Assembly (NCBI GenBank): GCA_963556695.1
Contig: CAUWAG010000006.1
Span: 1,178,001-1,242,000 of the forward strand
Origin: Anthostomella pinea
Lineage: Eukaryota > Ascomycota > Sordariomycetes > Xylariales > Xylariaceae
DNA length: 64,000 bases
Reading direction: 5' to 3'
The position numbers and the translations under genes are program-made. Shown here one piece after another: positions 22,640 to 33,137 of this stretch (its first letter is position 1; each line of letters begins with the position of its first letter). The notes beneath the pieces are model-generated. The model saw only the letters and a program-made list of their open reading frames with translations. It did not search any database and was not told the origin of the DNA.

Positions 22640-22915
22640 AAGTTTGTGCATTATGGCCAGTGTTGCCGCAAATGCCACACCGTCGCTCACGCGCTGCCGC
22701 CTTCCTTGTACAATGACTACCTTCAACTATTTTATGTCTTGCCAGCTCAGTATTATCCTTTGTAGCCTAAAGACCTATTGTATTTTCAACAGAAAGTACT
22801 CCTTCTTCTACCAGACGTTTATTTTTTGTTTTCTGATGTTTATTCAATAAGTGATTGGCCTCCTCTAGCTCGCGGACCCGGGAATCAACCAAAACGACCT
22901 TGTGTATAAGACCGT
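22640..22915 (-). pseudogene. C-terminal remnant of a Fot1/pogo-type transposase
   Basis: One minus-strand frame reads VRELEEANHLLNKHQ, then KRLVEEGVLSVE, an in-frame TAG, and finally RRCGICGNTGHNAQTY. The coiled, basic tail followed by a C-x2-C-x4-H-type knuckle is characteristic of the C-terminus of fungal Fot1-like DDE transposases. Upstream domains are absent. It lies between two inverted copies of LTR family D. Confidence 0.7.
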
Positions 22916-22953
22916 ATTTTAGCCTTCGAAAAGAAGCTCAATGCATCAATTAT

Positions 22954-23123
22954 TGTTGAATACACGGATGTTGATGGATTCTATTGATTGTGTTCTTCTG
23001 CTTCTTCAGTGTGCAGAGATTGATCATCTGTCTTCTTGGTGGGTCAGATGCCCTGTGCGTCTCTGTCCCACTGGAGATCTTATCTCCGGCTCCCATTCAA
23101 CACATATGTGCTAGTATCTAACA
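22954..23123 (+). mobile_element. Solo LTR, family D copy 2 (170 bp)
   Basis: It starts TGTTGAATACACGG, ends AGTATCTAACA and is flanked by the perfect 5-bp duplication ATTAT (22949-22953 and 23124-23128). The opposite strand reads TGTTAGATACTAGC to GTGTATTCAACA, an equally valid LTR orientation. Confidence 0.75.
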
Positions 23124-23325
23124 ATTATTGATGTAGGTGAGCTTCCCTGGTGGTTTCTGACTCGATTTCGGATATAAACCGATTGGTTTACCGCTTCGCT
23201 AATAGTAATAGGCGTCTTCGAAGTCCAGATAGCGGCTGGCAGATCAGGGTTCAATGACGGAGTTCGTACGACAGCGACAGCATCCAGCTTTGAAATGACA
23301 CTTTTTGGGTCAAAAGGAACATGTT

Positions 23326-23565
23326 GAATACACGGGTGTTGTCAGATTTGAGCCAATCGTCAGAGTGAAGTGTGTGTGTGTATTCCGTCTGTCTAGAGTG
23401 TCCTTGTGTGACCGTGGCAGTTTTGCGCCAGAAGGGGCTGGATCGGGACGGAACAACTAGGTTCCGTTGTCTACCTGTCAAGGTGCCTTCTAGGCGTACC
23501 TTTAATCCAACACACACACACCTCACTCTGACGATTGGCTCAAATCTGACAATAACAGTGTCAAG
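23326..23565. repeat. Inverted-repeat (MITE-like) element, ~240 bp
   Basis: Arms at about 23339-23381 and 23510-23552 are inverted copies (TTGTCAGATTTGAGCCAATC and onward, with a GT/AC run) with one mismatch. Weaker complementarity continues outward for about 13 bp (ACACGGGTGTTGT against ACACTGTTATTGT). The roughly 130-bp centre is non-coding. The boundaries and target duplication are uncertain. Confidence 0.55.
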
Positions 23566-24402
23566 TATTTCTTGCCCCTGCCCTGCCATGCCTGTATAAC
23601 ACCCCGGATAGTACCTGAGATAAGGTGCCTCACTGCACGAAACCCTTGTCTAGCGCGGCTGGCATGACAGGGCTAGATGTACTCCTCACCCATCTCCATC
23701 TGGCTACAGTAGATGGCGGTGTCGAGGATATTTGGTGTTGGCAGCCATGCAAGCCTGGAACCTCCCTTGAAGATGGCAGTGCTGTCGTCTCCTCGAGTCC
23801 TCGACTGACTGGGAGGAAAAGATGCCAGCCTAGATGGCCATGAGGATTAGGATTTTGGTGTGATTGACGTATGGATCCGGATCGCCACGTCCCCTGGCCC
23901 TGGAACGATCTGATGAATGACCGGGCTAGATGGGCGTGACGATCTGGAATTGACTGTGGTTCCCGTATGAACCCAGATGCTTTCGTTCTTAGTACTGAGA
24001 TCGTCGTGGCAGGGCGGCCCGATCAGCGCTATCTATGCACGGAATCTCCCGACCTTGGGCAATAGACAGGCCCTACAGATTATTCTTGATTCAGCAAGCA
24101 CGAGGCCCGATCACATAGGACCCATTCTCTTCATACACGCAATCGAAGGTCCCCCTCCCCGCCTCGCCAAGTATGGAGAAACCAGCCCACGTTGATTTCC
24201 TTGAAAGTCTCGCACATCTCGTCTTGCTTCTCCCAGTACGGTACTGGCTATACTGCTCTGCTGTCCACCTCCGTCTATACCGTCGTTAATGGGTTCTGAT
24301 CCCAATCTGCCGAATAAACGACGTACGGTATGGCGCAATAGGCTCGAACTCGGACGACTCCAGCACGTCGTATATAGCTTGCTGCGACTGCCTCCATTCA
24401 TC
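23566..24402. other. Intergenic, no gene supported
   Basis: Only overlapping short frames of biased composition are seen. No domain or RNA gene was recognised. Confidence 0.35.
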
Positions 24403-25015
24403 CTACGAGTCAGAACACCGGTCAGCGCATACAAACATGGGCGATCGCCAGGACGAATCGCGACCAAAACTAAAAGGGGTTGTGTTGCTCGAAACACCCT
24501 CTCCAAAGTTAGTCCATGCCTCCTGGAACATGATAGCCACATCGTTCTCAATGCCGGCCCGCAGCGCGTTCTCCAACACGGACGGCTCGAGACATAGGGG
24601 ATAGTAGATCCGCACTATGGCCTCGCCGAGATCCCTCTTCGTCTAGGCCAGGCCGGCGTTCATCGGATCGAAGCTCTTGGAGTAGGCTAAGCAGTCGGTG
24701 TCCTACAGCGGGTACGAGAAGCCCTGGAAGCCGTATGTGAGCGACTGGCCGCAGCACCAGTCCGCGAGAGGGGTGTCCGTGATCGAAAGTGTTCTTCAGG
24801 AGCGCGTGTGTTCCGTAGGGAAGCATGAGGGTAGGACGCCGTTGCGCGTAGGCCATGGTTAGGGCTTGGCCGAGGCTTGCGCACGACGGCAGTGACGCGA
24901 AAGAGTGAATAGTGAACATGTTTTGGTAGGGTCTAAGTGAGTCACTATAGCTGATGCTATAGAGACTGGGACCTTCTTCATTATCCTCCTGAGAAAGTGC
25001 AGGACGGGTGTTCAT
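24403..25015 (-). pseudogene. Decayed gene of unknown function
   Basis: A protein-like trace starts in one frame (to about LMLPYGTHALLKNTFDHG) and shifts frame near 24780. It continues as ADWCCGQSLTYGFQGFSYPL, a TAG, DTDCLAYSKSFDPMNAGLA, a second TAG, and DLGEAIVRIYYPLCLEPSVL through to SFGRDSS. The composition is that of a real globular protein, but I cannot name the family. At least one frameshift and two in-frame stops make it a pseudogene. Confidence 0.4.
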
Positions 25016-25381
25016 ACGTCAGTGGTGTCGCGGGAGGGAACCACTTATAAGCACCTCCAACCTCGACACTTGGGCGCGTCAGCTTGGCTGAAGATGAAGC
25101 ACGTGTCTCCGCACAACGTCGATCAGGGCTGATGTGGTATCGTCTGTTTTCGTGACTAACTAGAAGCTTCCCGCCTAGCAGTGCAACACTAGGTTACCCC
25201 AAGGGACAAGTAGCTGCATGTAGTACTGTAACTACACCGATGACAAGTCGATCACCTCATGGCGTATCACAACGCAGTCTGTAAGCGGGGTATCCAGAAC
25301 CTCACTCTGCTGCTTTGCAAAAGCTGACACTGACTGGACCACGGTACACCGACGTTGTGGGTATTCACCTTGGAACCAAAG

Positions 25382-26524
25382 ATGGCATCGTTTCATATAC
25401 ATCTGCTCTGTTGGCTGTCAGTCGCACTTTGTATCAGTGCCCAAGTTTACACCGGTCCGGGAGACCCTCGTCTCGTCGAGGCGATCACGACGGATCCTCC
25501 CATCAACCGCGTCAGCACCTCGCCGGGTGGTCGTCTGTTTGTACCGTATGCCCGTATCGACGGCTCGACAGGTCCGACGGTGGTCGAGTATAACTTGACC
25601 ACCAACGCCACTACCGCATACCCCGATGTGCGCTGGAATTCGTATCAGCCGGGAGACGATCCAGCGACGGCCTTTGTGCGTATCAATTCGCAAAGAATCG
25701 GACCAGACGGCTGCCTATGGCTGGTGGACGTGGGCTCCCCGGGTTTTGGGCAGGCGGTCATCCTGCCTGACGGGCCGAAGCTCATCCAAGTCAATGTGAC
25801 TACAAACGAAGTCCAGCGGGTGTACCCTATGGGCAACGTGACTCGGTCCGTCAGCCTCCTGGACGATGTCCGCTTCAACCTGGCAACAGGCAAAGCTTAC
25901 CTGACCGACGCCGGGTCTCCCGCCCTCATCGTCCTGGATCTGGGCTCCGGCATTGCCAGACGCGTCCTCGACAACGATCTAAGCACTCGAGAGTACCTCC
26001 CCATCTCCGCCGAAGGAAGTCTCTTGACGAATGCGTTCCCTCAAGGTGGCTTCTCCTTCATCTACGCCGACCAACTATAGGTCTCGCCCGACGGGACATA
26101 CCTCTATTTCCAGCCAGCGTCGGGTGGAATGTCGCGCATCAAGACTACGTACCTGGACCAAGCTTTCTACAACTCGTCACTTGCCGAGGGGCCGGAACTT
26201 GAATCTTACGTTGAGCCTTTTGCCCATACACCGTCGACGGGCGGGACGGCGATCGATGCTGCTGGCACGGTGTACAACAGTGACACCGACAGCCAGCGGA
26301 TCATCGCCATAGCACCTAATGGGACGATGGCGACGCTGGTCCAAGACTCAAGATTGTTATGGGTCGACGCTATGTGGATTGACACCCGGCAGAGACTATG
26401 GCTGCCAGCCGCGCAGTTGAATAGGGGTGTGCCATTTGGAGACGGGACCAACCGAATCGTTAAGCCATTACTTGTATTCACACTGCAGTTGGATGTTGGA
26501 CCACCGGCCAATGACCATGCTTGA
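25382..26524 (+). pseudogene. Major royal jelly/Yellow-like secreted protein with one in-frame TAG
   Basis: A continuous 380-codon frame in a single exon is interrupted once by TAG at 26078-26080. It has a signal peptide (MASFHIHLLCWLSVALCIS) and several N-glycosylation sites. The repeated beta-propeller wording of the fungal MRJP/Yellow family is present: INRVSTSPGGRLFV, GPDGCLWLVDVG, DDVRFNLATGKAYLTDAG and LLWVDAMWIDTRQRLWLPAAQ. The sequence immediately after the stop (VSPDGTYLYFQP) is the expected continuation, so the stop is a point lesion and does not mark an exon end. A CAG-to-TAG change in CpA context would explain it. The ATG at 25382 was chosen over 25355 because it starts the signal peptide directly. 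It may be a recent pseudogene, a strain polymorphism or a sequence error. Confidence 0.82.
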
Positions 26525-27023
26525 GGTGCTAATCATTCCAGCGTTTGGCTACACTCATTAGTCATTGGGCCAAATGAGGCAGCAAACAGGCTGTGCTGAT
26601 CGGTGTGCAGGTGTAGAGGGCGAATGACACTAGCTGGCGGATACATAGCCAAATGAAAGCCGGTTCAACACAGTGGGAGGTCCAGCTTAGATGTCAAAGA
26701 TCAGGTGAAGTACTCGGTGAATCAGTCGTCACAACAGCGGTGATCAATCATGGCGAACACATAATAGCATATGGCAACGAGTCACTGACTGGAGGTCTGT
26801 GATTTCCCTGCTCGTTTGGGGGAGCAAACAAAACCAGAGCCCAGTATCAGGTATAAAGAGCAGCCCGATGCAACACTCTTCCCATCAACCATCAGCAACC
26901 TTCACATCACCCATCAGCATCCTTCCCATCAACCTTCAGCAACCTGATCGTCAACATTCAGCAACCTGATCACCACCTGCTTCGTAGTACTCATTACGGA
27001 TAGACCGAGCATACCTAACAAGA
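26525..27023. other. Intergenic; presumed promoter of the CVNH gene
   Basis: No open frame of note. The last 150 bp contain a pyrimidine-rich run of repeated CATCAACC/CATCAGCAACC phrases (about 26882-26978), probably the 5' leader of the following gene. Confidence 0.4.
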
Positions 27024-27618
27024 ATGCTGCTCTTCCCATTCATCCTTGCCGCCCTGGGCCTGGGCGTGAAAGTCAATGCCGCCGGGAATTAACCTAAGAC
27101 CTGCACCGGTTCCAGCCTCGACTACATTACCCCGAGCAGCGGACTCTATGGCATCAGAGCGAAGTGCACGCCAGCTGAAGGCGATCCCAAATGCACCATC
27201 CTGAATCTCGACTCGTGCTTCGGTGATGACAAAGGGGACATCGTTCCGCAATCCAAGTAAGTCATATTCACAGCATCTGAACCACGGGGTTTTCTTGAAT
27301 GCGTTCATGGCTCATGTGGCTGTACTTACATAGTTGCTTATCATAAATCACAGTGGCTATCTCCAGACCAGCTACCCTTTGAACTGCGATCATTGCCAAC
27401 TTAAGGGCATTGTTCTGTCCTGTACATGCGACACGGGCAGCGGAAAGGGGGAGCGAGGAAGACGAGTTCTATTAACACCAGTAAGTCCTCTGCTACATCC
27501 AACTCATGAAGGTTCGAAACTACTAATCATACTCTTCACAGATGAGCTCATCATGAATGATGACGGACGGTTGAGATGCTTCGATACCTACGCTGATGAG
27601 ACCAGTGGCTGTGTGTGA
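27024..27618 (+). pseudogene. Cyanovirin-N homology (CVNH) secreted protein, broken
   Basis: Exons: 27024-27256, 27354-27480 and 27542-27618. The introns are GTAAGT-type, 97 and 61 nt, the second with a TACTAATC branch point. A signal peptide (MLLFPFILAALGLGVKVNA) is followed directly by an in-frame TAA. One CVNH repeat then follows: TCTGSSLDYI, LYGIRAKCTP, CTILNLDSC, NGYLQTSYPLNC, GIVLSCTCDTGS and ELIMNDDGRLRCF. CVNH proteins are small sugar-binding lectins, secreted in this case. Besides the TAA, exon 2 has a one-base frameshift: the expected SSINT just before intron 2 is in another frame. If intron 2 is retained the downstream frame stays open, but the CVNH match still breaks. I consider it a pseudogene. 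Confidence 0.72.
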
Positions 27619-27894
27619 TGTCGAGGATACCTGCTCACGTATCGGCTAAGTGGTTGCAGCTGAGGAAGTCGATATTATCTGCTGTTAGACTCTAATCAAC
27701 ATGACATTTTCCTTGCAATACTCAGGACATTCACCTTCCACGATGACTGATGTGTCTGTTGAATGGCAAGTAAGCCACCGTGGCGTCGGGGAGGTGGTGT
27801 CAAACAGAGCGTGGGGGCATTTAGATGGGTGAAAACGTATATTCTGGTGTAATCCATGTTCTTGTTGTATCTGTGAAAATCCTTCTGTGGGCTA

Positions 27895-28037
27895 AGTGGC
27901 TCAAAAATGCCCTATTGGCCTTGTTGGTGCACTGCCATCTCCCTGAACGCCACAGTGGCTTGCGGGCCATTCAACAGGTGGCAGTGCACTGATCAGGGGC
28001 CATTATGCCTGGGGCATTTTGGGGCCAGCTAGCCACT
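27895..28037. repeat. Long imperfect hairpin, possible MITE
   Basis: The left half (AGTGGCTCAAAAATGCCC, TTGGCC, GTGCACTGCCA) pairs imperfectly with the right half (TGGCAGTGCAC, GGGGCC, GGGGCATTTTGG, TAGCCACT) around a central CCACAGTGG. TA dinucleotides lie at or next to both ends. It has no coding potential. Confidence 0.45.
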
Positions 28038-28344
28038 AATAGAGACTTCACAGCAGATATATCAGAATCAGCACTGAATGCATGAATATTAACCATATGA
28101 ATCATCTGCGGACTGTCTGACAGTGTCTCCGTGACCGTATGAGTAACAAGTATAAGAGATATTTCCGCCAAGCAATGGACGATACAAAGGCCTCGGACTA
28201 GCCAAGACGATCGCTGCTGGGGGACACGTAACACCCCCGTCACCATATATAGATCGGAAAGGATGAGTCCCCCAATGACAACCCTGTATCAAAAGACTCA
28301 AGTTGGAATACTCCAGATGCCTTTAAAGTGTTAGCGGACATGTA

Positions 28345-30573
28345 CCATCCCCCACCTGGTACTCGGACACCCCCACTACTCGTACAGCCAAACCCCACCA
28401 TCACCACCTAAACTCCCACATGTTCACTTATACGGATTCGGCTTGATATTGAAGCTATTTAGAATGTAATTACTTCTCTAGATAGCCCTGATCTTAAAGT
28501 TTCTTCCAATGCAAAAATTACCCCGCGCGGCCTACGTGATTGGCTGTCTATTACCCCGCGTTTCCTACCCCGAATAGAGAAATTTGCAGTGCTTGAGCCT
28601 CGTTTGAAGCCTTGTTCTGTATGCACCACAGCATCGTACAGCCGCCAAAAATGCCTCCCTATTCGTATACGGAGGATCACATGGCGAATGCCATCTTAGA
28701 TATCACGGATAAGGGCCTCTCGCTGCGAAAAAGCGCTCAAAAGCACGGCATCCCTGCCACGACGCTCTCTGACCGACTCAACGGCAAGCCCTCGAAGTCC
28801 GAGGCCCATATACAACAACAGAGACTCTCCCCTGCTCAAGAGAGCACTATAGTCAAGTGGATTTTACGTCAGGAGAAGCTGGGACTAGCCCCTTCGCACT
28901 CCCTGGTGCGTGAGATCATCCTGAAGGTGTCGAAAAAGAACGGAGATTCACGCCCCCTTGGAGACAACTTCATCGCCGGCTTCAGGCGCCGCAACCCCCA
29001 AATAAAGACCAAAGTTGGCAAGCGGATGGAATCAGCGCGCTTTAAGGGCTTTACGCCGAAGGCAGTTAACTGGTTCTTCGATATCCTGGAAGATTACGGC
29101 TGGGTAAAGCCAGAAAACACGTACAATGTCGATAAGGGCGGCATTATGGCGGGTTTTGGTAGCTTTACCTACCCTTTTAAATCCACAGAAATTCTAATTA
29201 TCTTCGCAGGCATCGATTCTCTCGTTCTGGGTAGTTCTATTACTAAGAAAGCCTTCCTAAAGAGCCCTTAGGGCTGTAGCTGGACCTCCTTTATCGAGGC
29301 CATCTCCACAACTGGAAAAATCCTCAAACCAGGTATTATCTTTAAGGGGAAGGACCTGCAAGTGCAGTGGTTTATCAAGGAGTTCCAAAAGACTGCCGAT
29401 TGGCATTACATATGCTCAGAAAACGGCTAGACTTCGAATGAAATAGCCTGCCAGTGGCTAGAAGATGTCTTCATCCCGCAGGTGGACGAGGTACGAGGAA
29501 AAGACCAGGCCGAGCCTGTTCTTTTGATACTAGATGGCCATGGTAGCCACACCTCCGTACGTATATGTTTTTTCCTTATTCTACATGGACTTCTTTCATT
29601 TTTCCCCGATTTAATAAAGGCTAACGCGTGTTATAAGGACGAATTCATGACCATCTGTTATTTTGCCAACATATTGCTCTGTTTCTTCCCTGCGCACACT
29701 AGTCACGGCATGCAACCCCTGGATAACGGGCCCTATAACGCCCTGAAGGCTCACTACCAGAAATTCCTCTCCCAGCTAAATTCTCTGACGGACGCCTCGC
29801 CTGTTAACAAGATCAACTTCATTCGGTACTATAGCCAGGCCAGAGCTGCTGCTTTTACTAAAGCAAATATCCTCTCTGGCTTCAGAACGACTGGATATTA
29901 TTCTATCAGCCGCAGGAAGTGTTTAACGCACCCAGAAATCCAGGAAGAGAAGCAGAAGACCCCTGAGCCTGAGACCCCTGAGAGCTCTGAACCAGAGGAC
30001 CAACGGACCCCTACTACGAGCCGCCAGATCATGAATTTCGGCAAAAATAAATCCCCTGGCACCCGGCTGAAGTATAGGAAGATAGCCACCGCGTTCGAGG
30101 CTAAGGATACCGACCTTGTTATCAAGGACAGGAAGATCAAGGCCCTGGAGGCTGAACTGGAGCGGCTACGGCCAAAGAAGCGCCAGAAGATCCATAATCC
30201 TAACAAGAAGTTCAGAACAGTCACAGAGGTACTAAGTAAAGGTGGTAATATCACCCCTGGTGTCTCTGCGGATGTACCAGAAATTGTGGTTGATGAGGAC
30301 GAGGAAGAAGAAGAAGAAGACGAAGACTCGGCTGAAGAGCCCGTTTTGGAGGCCATACAGGAGCCTAGGCACACCCGTTCGGGGCGAGCCATTCGGGCGC
30401 CCGCACGCTTGTACGAGTAAACAGCCCCACCGCTATCGAATGATAATTTTGCTGAATTTTTCCGATCTACAAGACTTCATTTAGGTGTGGGTGAATAAGG
30501 GGGTGTTTTGGTGGTGGATGCGGGGTTTGGCTGTACGAGTAGTGGGGGTGTCCGAGTACTAGGTGGGGGATGG
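28345..30573 (+). mobile_element. Fot1/pogo-type DNA transposon (2.23 kb)
   Basis: The element starts CCATCCCCCACCTGG, ends CCACCTAGT-complement/GGGGGATGG, and is flanked by TA (28343-28344 and 30574-30575). The TIRs match well over about 55 bp (phrases GTACTCGGACACCCCCACTA and CTCGTACAGCCAAACCCC) and weakly beyond. It holds one transposase reading frame with an intron. Two in-frame stops make the copy defective. It belongs to the same family as the 483-bp element at 6402-6884. Confidence 0.92.
28651..30420 (+). pseudogene. Fot1/pogo-like DDE transposase, two in-frame stops
   Basis: The frame begins MPPYSYTEDHMANAILDI (28651) with a psq-type helix-turn-helix. It continues through a CENP-B-type DNA-binding domain (LSPAQESTIVKWILRQEKL, FIAGFRRRNPQIK) to a DDE catalytic core. 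The three acidic positions are visible in NVDKGG, LLILDGHGSH and HGMQPLDNGPYNALK. A GTACGT-AAG intron at 29557-29637 rejoins SHTS to DEFMTICY in frame. A basic coiled-coil C-terminus and an acidic tail follow. Stops occur at 29269 (TAG) and 29428 (TAG, where Trp is expected). Both are explicable by RIP-type CpA-to-TpA change on one strand or the other. The protein would bind its TIRs and cut and paste the element. Confidence 0.88.
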
Positions 30574-32954
30574 TATATATATATATATCTGCTACATTCA
30601 CAGCTATTATTATACTACACGCCGAAGCCATGGAATGTTTGCCCCTGGGCTTGTCCAAGGTGCCAGGGAACTGCGTGTACCCTTCAGATAACACGACTGG
30701 GGGAACAACACACATCTCGACATTGATTATCCGGCAGTCTCACGGTTTGGCTCTTCATGGATTCATATTGAAACGCTTCATTCTGCATTCTTACTACTTC
30801 TTCCTGCTCTCAAGTGGATCTTGAATAAGCACACCGGCAAGAAAGTATCACCACGCGGCATTGCTATGAGGCTGCGGAAAATAGTGACGCCCCATGGCAG
30901 CGGATGGAGCACCTGGTCACATCCGACAATACGGCCAGCTTGAGGATTACTGTATTTGGGATGCCGCAAGTCCTCGCCGGGATGCCTTGGAGGTATCAAT
31001 TCGCAATGTGACAAATGTTCCCTGAATATTGGGAAGCGCCACGACATCCGTCACGGCATATGTTTGCCACACCGCTGTTTAGTGTGCGCGCCAGCAAGCC
31101 GCCGATATCGGAAGGGATCACGAAGCACCTGCTGGTTAAGGCAGCTGCAGAGTGTATCGAAATCTCCGAGACACGTTGAGATCTACCTCGTGGTAGTACA
31201 TGAGTATCCTCTTTTTTACAGGGCAACCACACATTCCTTAGTAAGCATGCGTCCTATCGCTACCACTCGTCAGTCCACCGGCACCACGGCCCTATACATC
31301 CTAGGGAATAGCGAACATCTGGAGATTTTTGTTCCATGGCTCCTTGCCTACCTTATTCTGTGTCGCATGCTTACTGCTGTACGCTCTTACATCGCCATTT
31401 TGGTGCCCAATCTAACTCTCATGGTTCAGGGCTACCACCGTCCTGGGTCGTCGTGAGCTGTTTTCGCAGCAAGAGTTCAGCCGCCAAGGACCACCAATCG
31501 GTCGCTAAATTGTCAGTCCACCGAAATATCCTTCATGGTTAACGCTGTCAGCCAAGGAATTCCGGCACAGTGCCTGTTTCTTTGGATACCGATCCCTTGT
31601 TGATACTTAACGGGAGTGTATGACCATCAGCATGGAATGTCAAGATATACCGATGTGATGGGTCGTCTGACCATTGTGGCATCCCGCCTAACCCACAAAA
31701 GGAGGAGCCCGCCAGGGCAGAATTTCACTCACTGCCAAAGTTCGAACTTGGTAGCTGGTTCTGGGATGACTTGGTTTACGATCTTGCTTTGCTGATGGAA
31801 TTGATGAGCTGAAGTGGCCGTAGCAGTCTGTCTGGCATGATGATGAGACAAGGGCGAATCTTGAGGTCAAAGACCTGCTCCAGTCAATGAAGCAACCACA
31901 GCCTGCAGTAGTAATCTCAAAAGGCAACTGTTCCGATCCCATCATCTCCAGACGCTACTCCTCGATTAAGTGTGGGTAAATGTTTTCTTAAGAGCTAACA
32001 ACAAAAATTTTCTCTAGACGCCGTAATATGCTATGGGACACGTATTGTGGGTTCTTCGATGTAGAAGACAACTCAGATGCTTTCTTCTTCACATGCTGCC
32101 ACTGCTGGTTCGTGGGCGGCCCCTTGGTGATCCTCAGGGCCTGCCAGGGGCCCCCTTGGCCAAGACAGGGATGGAACTCGTTGCATGACTCCCATCCTCA
32201 TGACGTAGGAACAGGTGAGCCGCATCCAACGAAACCTCATGTGTGCGGACTCGGATAGAACCGATATAACAGGGACCTGCAGGCTCGGCCACGCACTGCT
32301 ACTGTAGCTATCTTGGCTTGGGATCGCATGGAAATACGACGCTATGTATGCCAAATAGAGGCCGACGCCGGACTAGGAGATCTACCAGCTGCCGAATATC
32401 GATGTTTCCGTGCCGTACCTGTTACAGGTTCTGCCGCCTCCTACCTTGCAGCACGACCGAGCTGCCTAATGAGGCAATAGACGAGAAGCGGATTGGAAAA
32501 TTCCAACTCTCTGCTGTTCAGCTCTGCAGGATGCAGGTGCCTGACTTCTTTCTTCCAATCGGGCTGTATCCGTCGAGTTAATCTCCTTGCTTCCAGAGAG
32601 ACTATCTGGCTGATCAGCCCTAGCACCTACCAGTAACCTATCGCCAACCGAAATCAGGAAAATTAAAGGCTTCACATTTGGCGCTCACAAAGCACGTGGT
32701 GGTGGTGTGGGGCCTGTGCCGCAAGAGTAAACTGCATATCGCGTCGGCCAGCAACTTGATGAAACAAGAGGTGCTGAGGGAACAGTTGGAGTCAGATTGT
32801 TACTGTCGCGCATGGCACGGCTGCTGTCAGAAAGGGGCCAGTCTTGCTGAATGGCAACGATGTAAGGTAGGTTTTGTCGTCATGCTACCACAGGGCTGGC
32901 CTGAGATGTGAGTAGGACCATGGTCACCGCTTGCCACCATTGGGAAGCTGCAAG
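30574..32954. other. 2.4 kb without supported genes; possibly decayed coding DNA
   Basis: Fragments of protein-like sequence appear in several plus-strand frames, for example around 31080-31160, 32395-32460 and 32600-32700, but each is broken by stops within a few tens of codons. I recognise no domain. It could be a degraded gene or transposon. Confidence 0.35.
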
Positions 32955-32996
32955 TGATTCTGTGTCACCCTTTATATAAAGGGTGACACAAAATCA
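32955..32996. promoter_or_regulatory. 42-bp near-perfect palindrome centred on a TATA motif
   Basis: The inner 30 bp (32961-32990) form a perfect palindrome of half-site TGTGTCACCCTTTAT with its complement. Five more bases pair on each side after one mismatch. The centre reads TTTATATAAA, a good TATA box, about 143 bp before the start codon of the aldo-keto reductase. It could be a dimeric-factor operator overlapping the core promoter or a cruciform-forming site. Confidence 0.7.
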
Positions 32997-33137
32997 TCTC
33001 AGGCCAAGAGTTTTGACTCCAAATCTCATCTTGTTCCTCCTATACCACATCATTGCCCTCGGGTTCAGCGGAGATTCAGCGCACCAGACTATTACACCTG
33101 GCACCTCGCTACTCAAACCCCATATACGTCTACCACC

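Noticed and set aside
22383..23123. A single DNA transposon with 149-bp terminal inverted repeats around the transposase remnant.
   Set aside because: The right repeat extends further and has its own perfect 5-bp duplication, which marks an independent LTR insertion.
26078..26080. Programmed stop-codon readthrough in the MRJP-like gene.
   Set aside because: The context is TAG followed by GTC, not the UGA-CUA type used in fungi; a point lesion is simpler.
29557..29637. Extra hydrophobic segment inside the Fot1-type transposase.
   Set aside because: It is bounded by GTACGT and AAG with a CTAACG branch point, and removal rejoins the DDE domain, so it is an intron.
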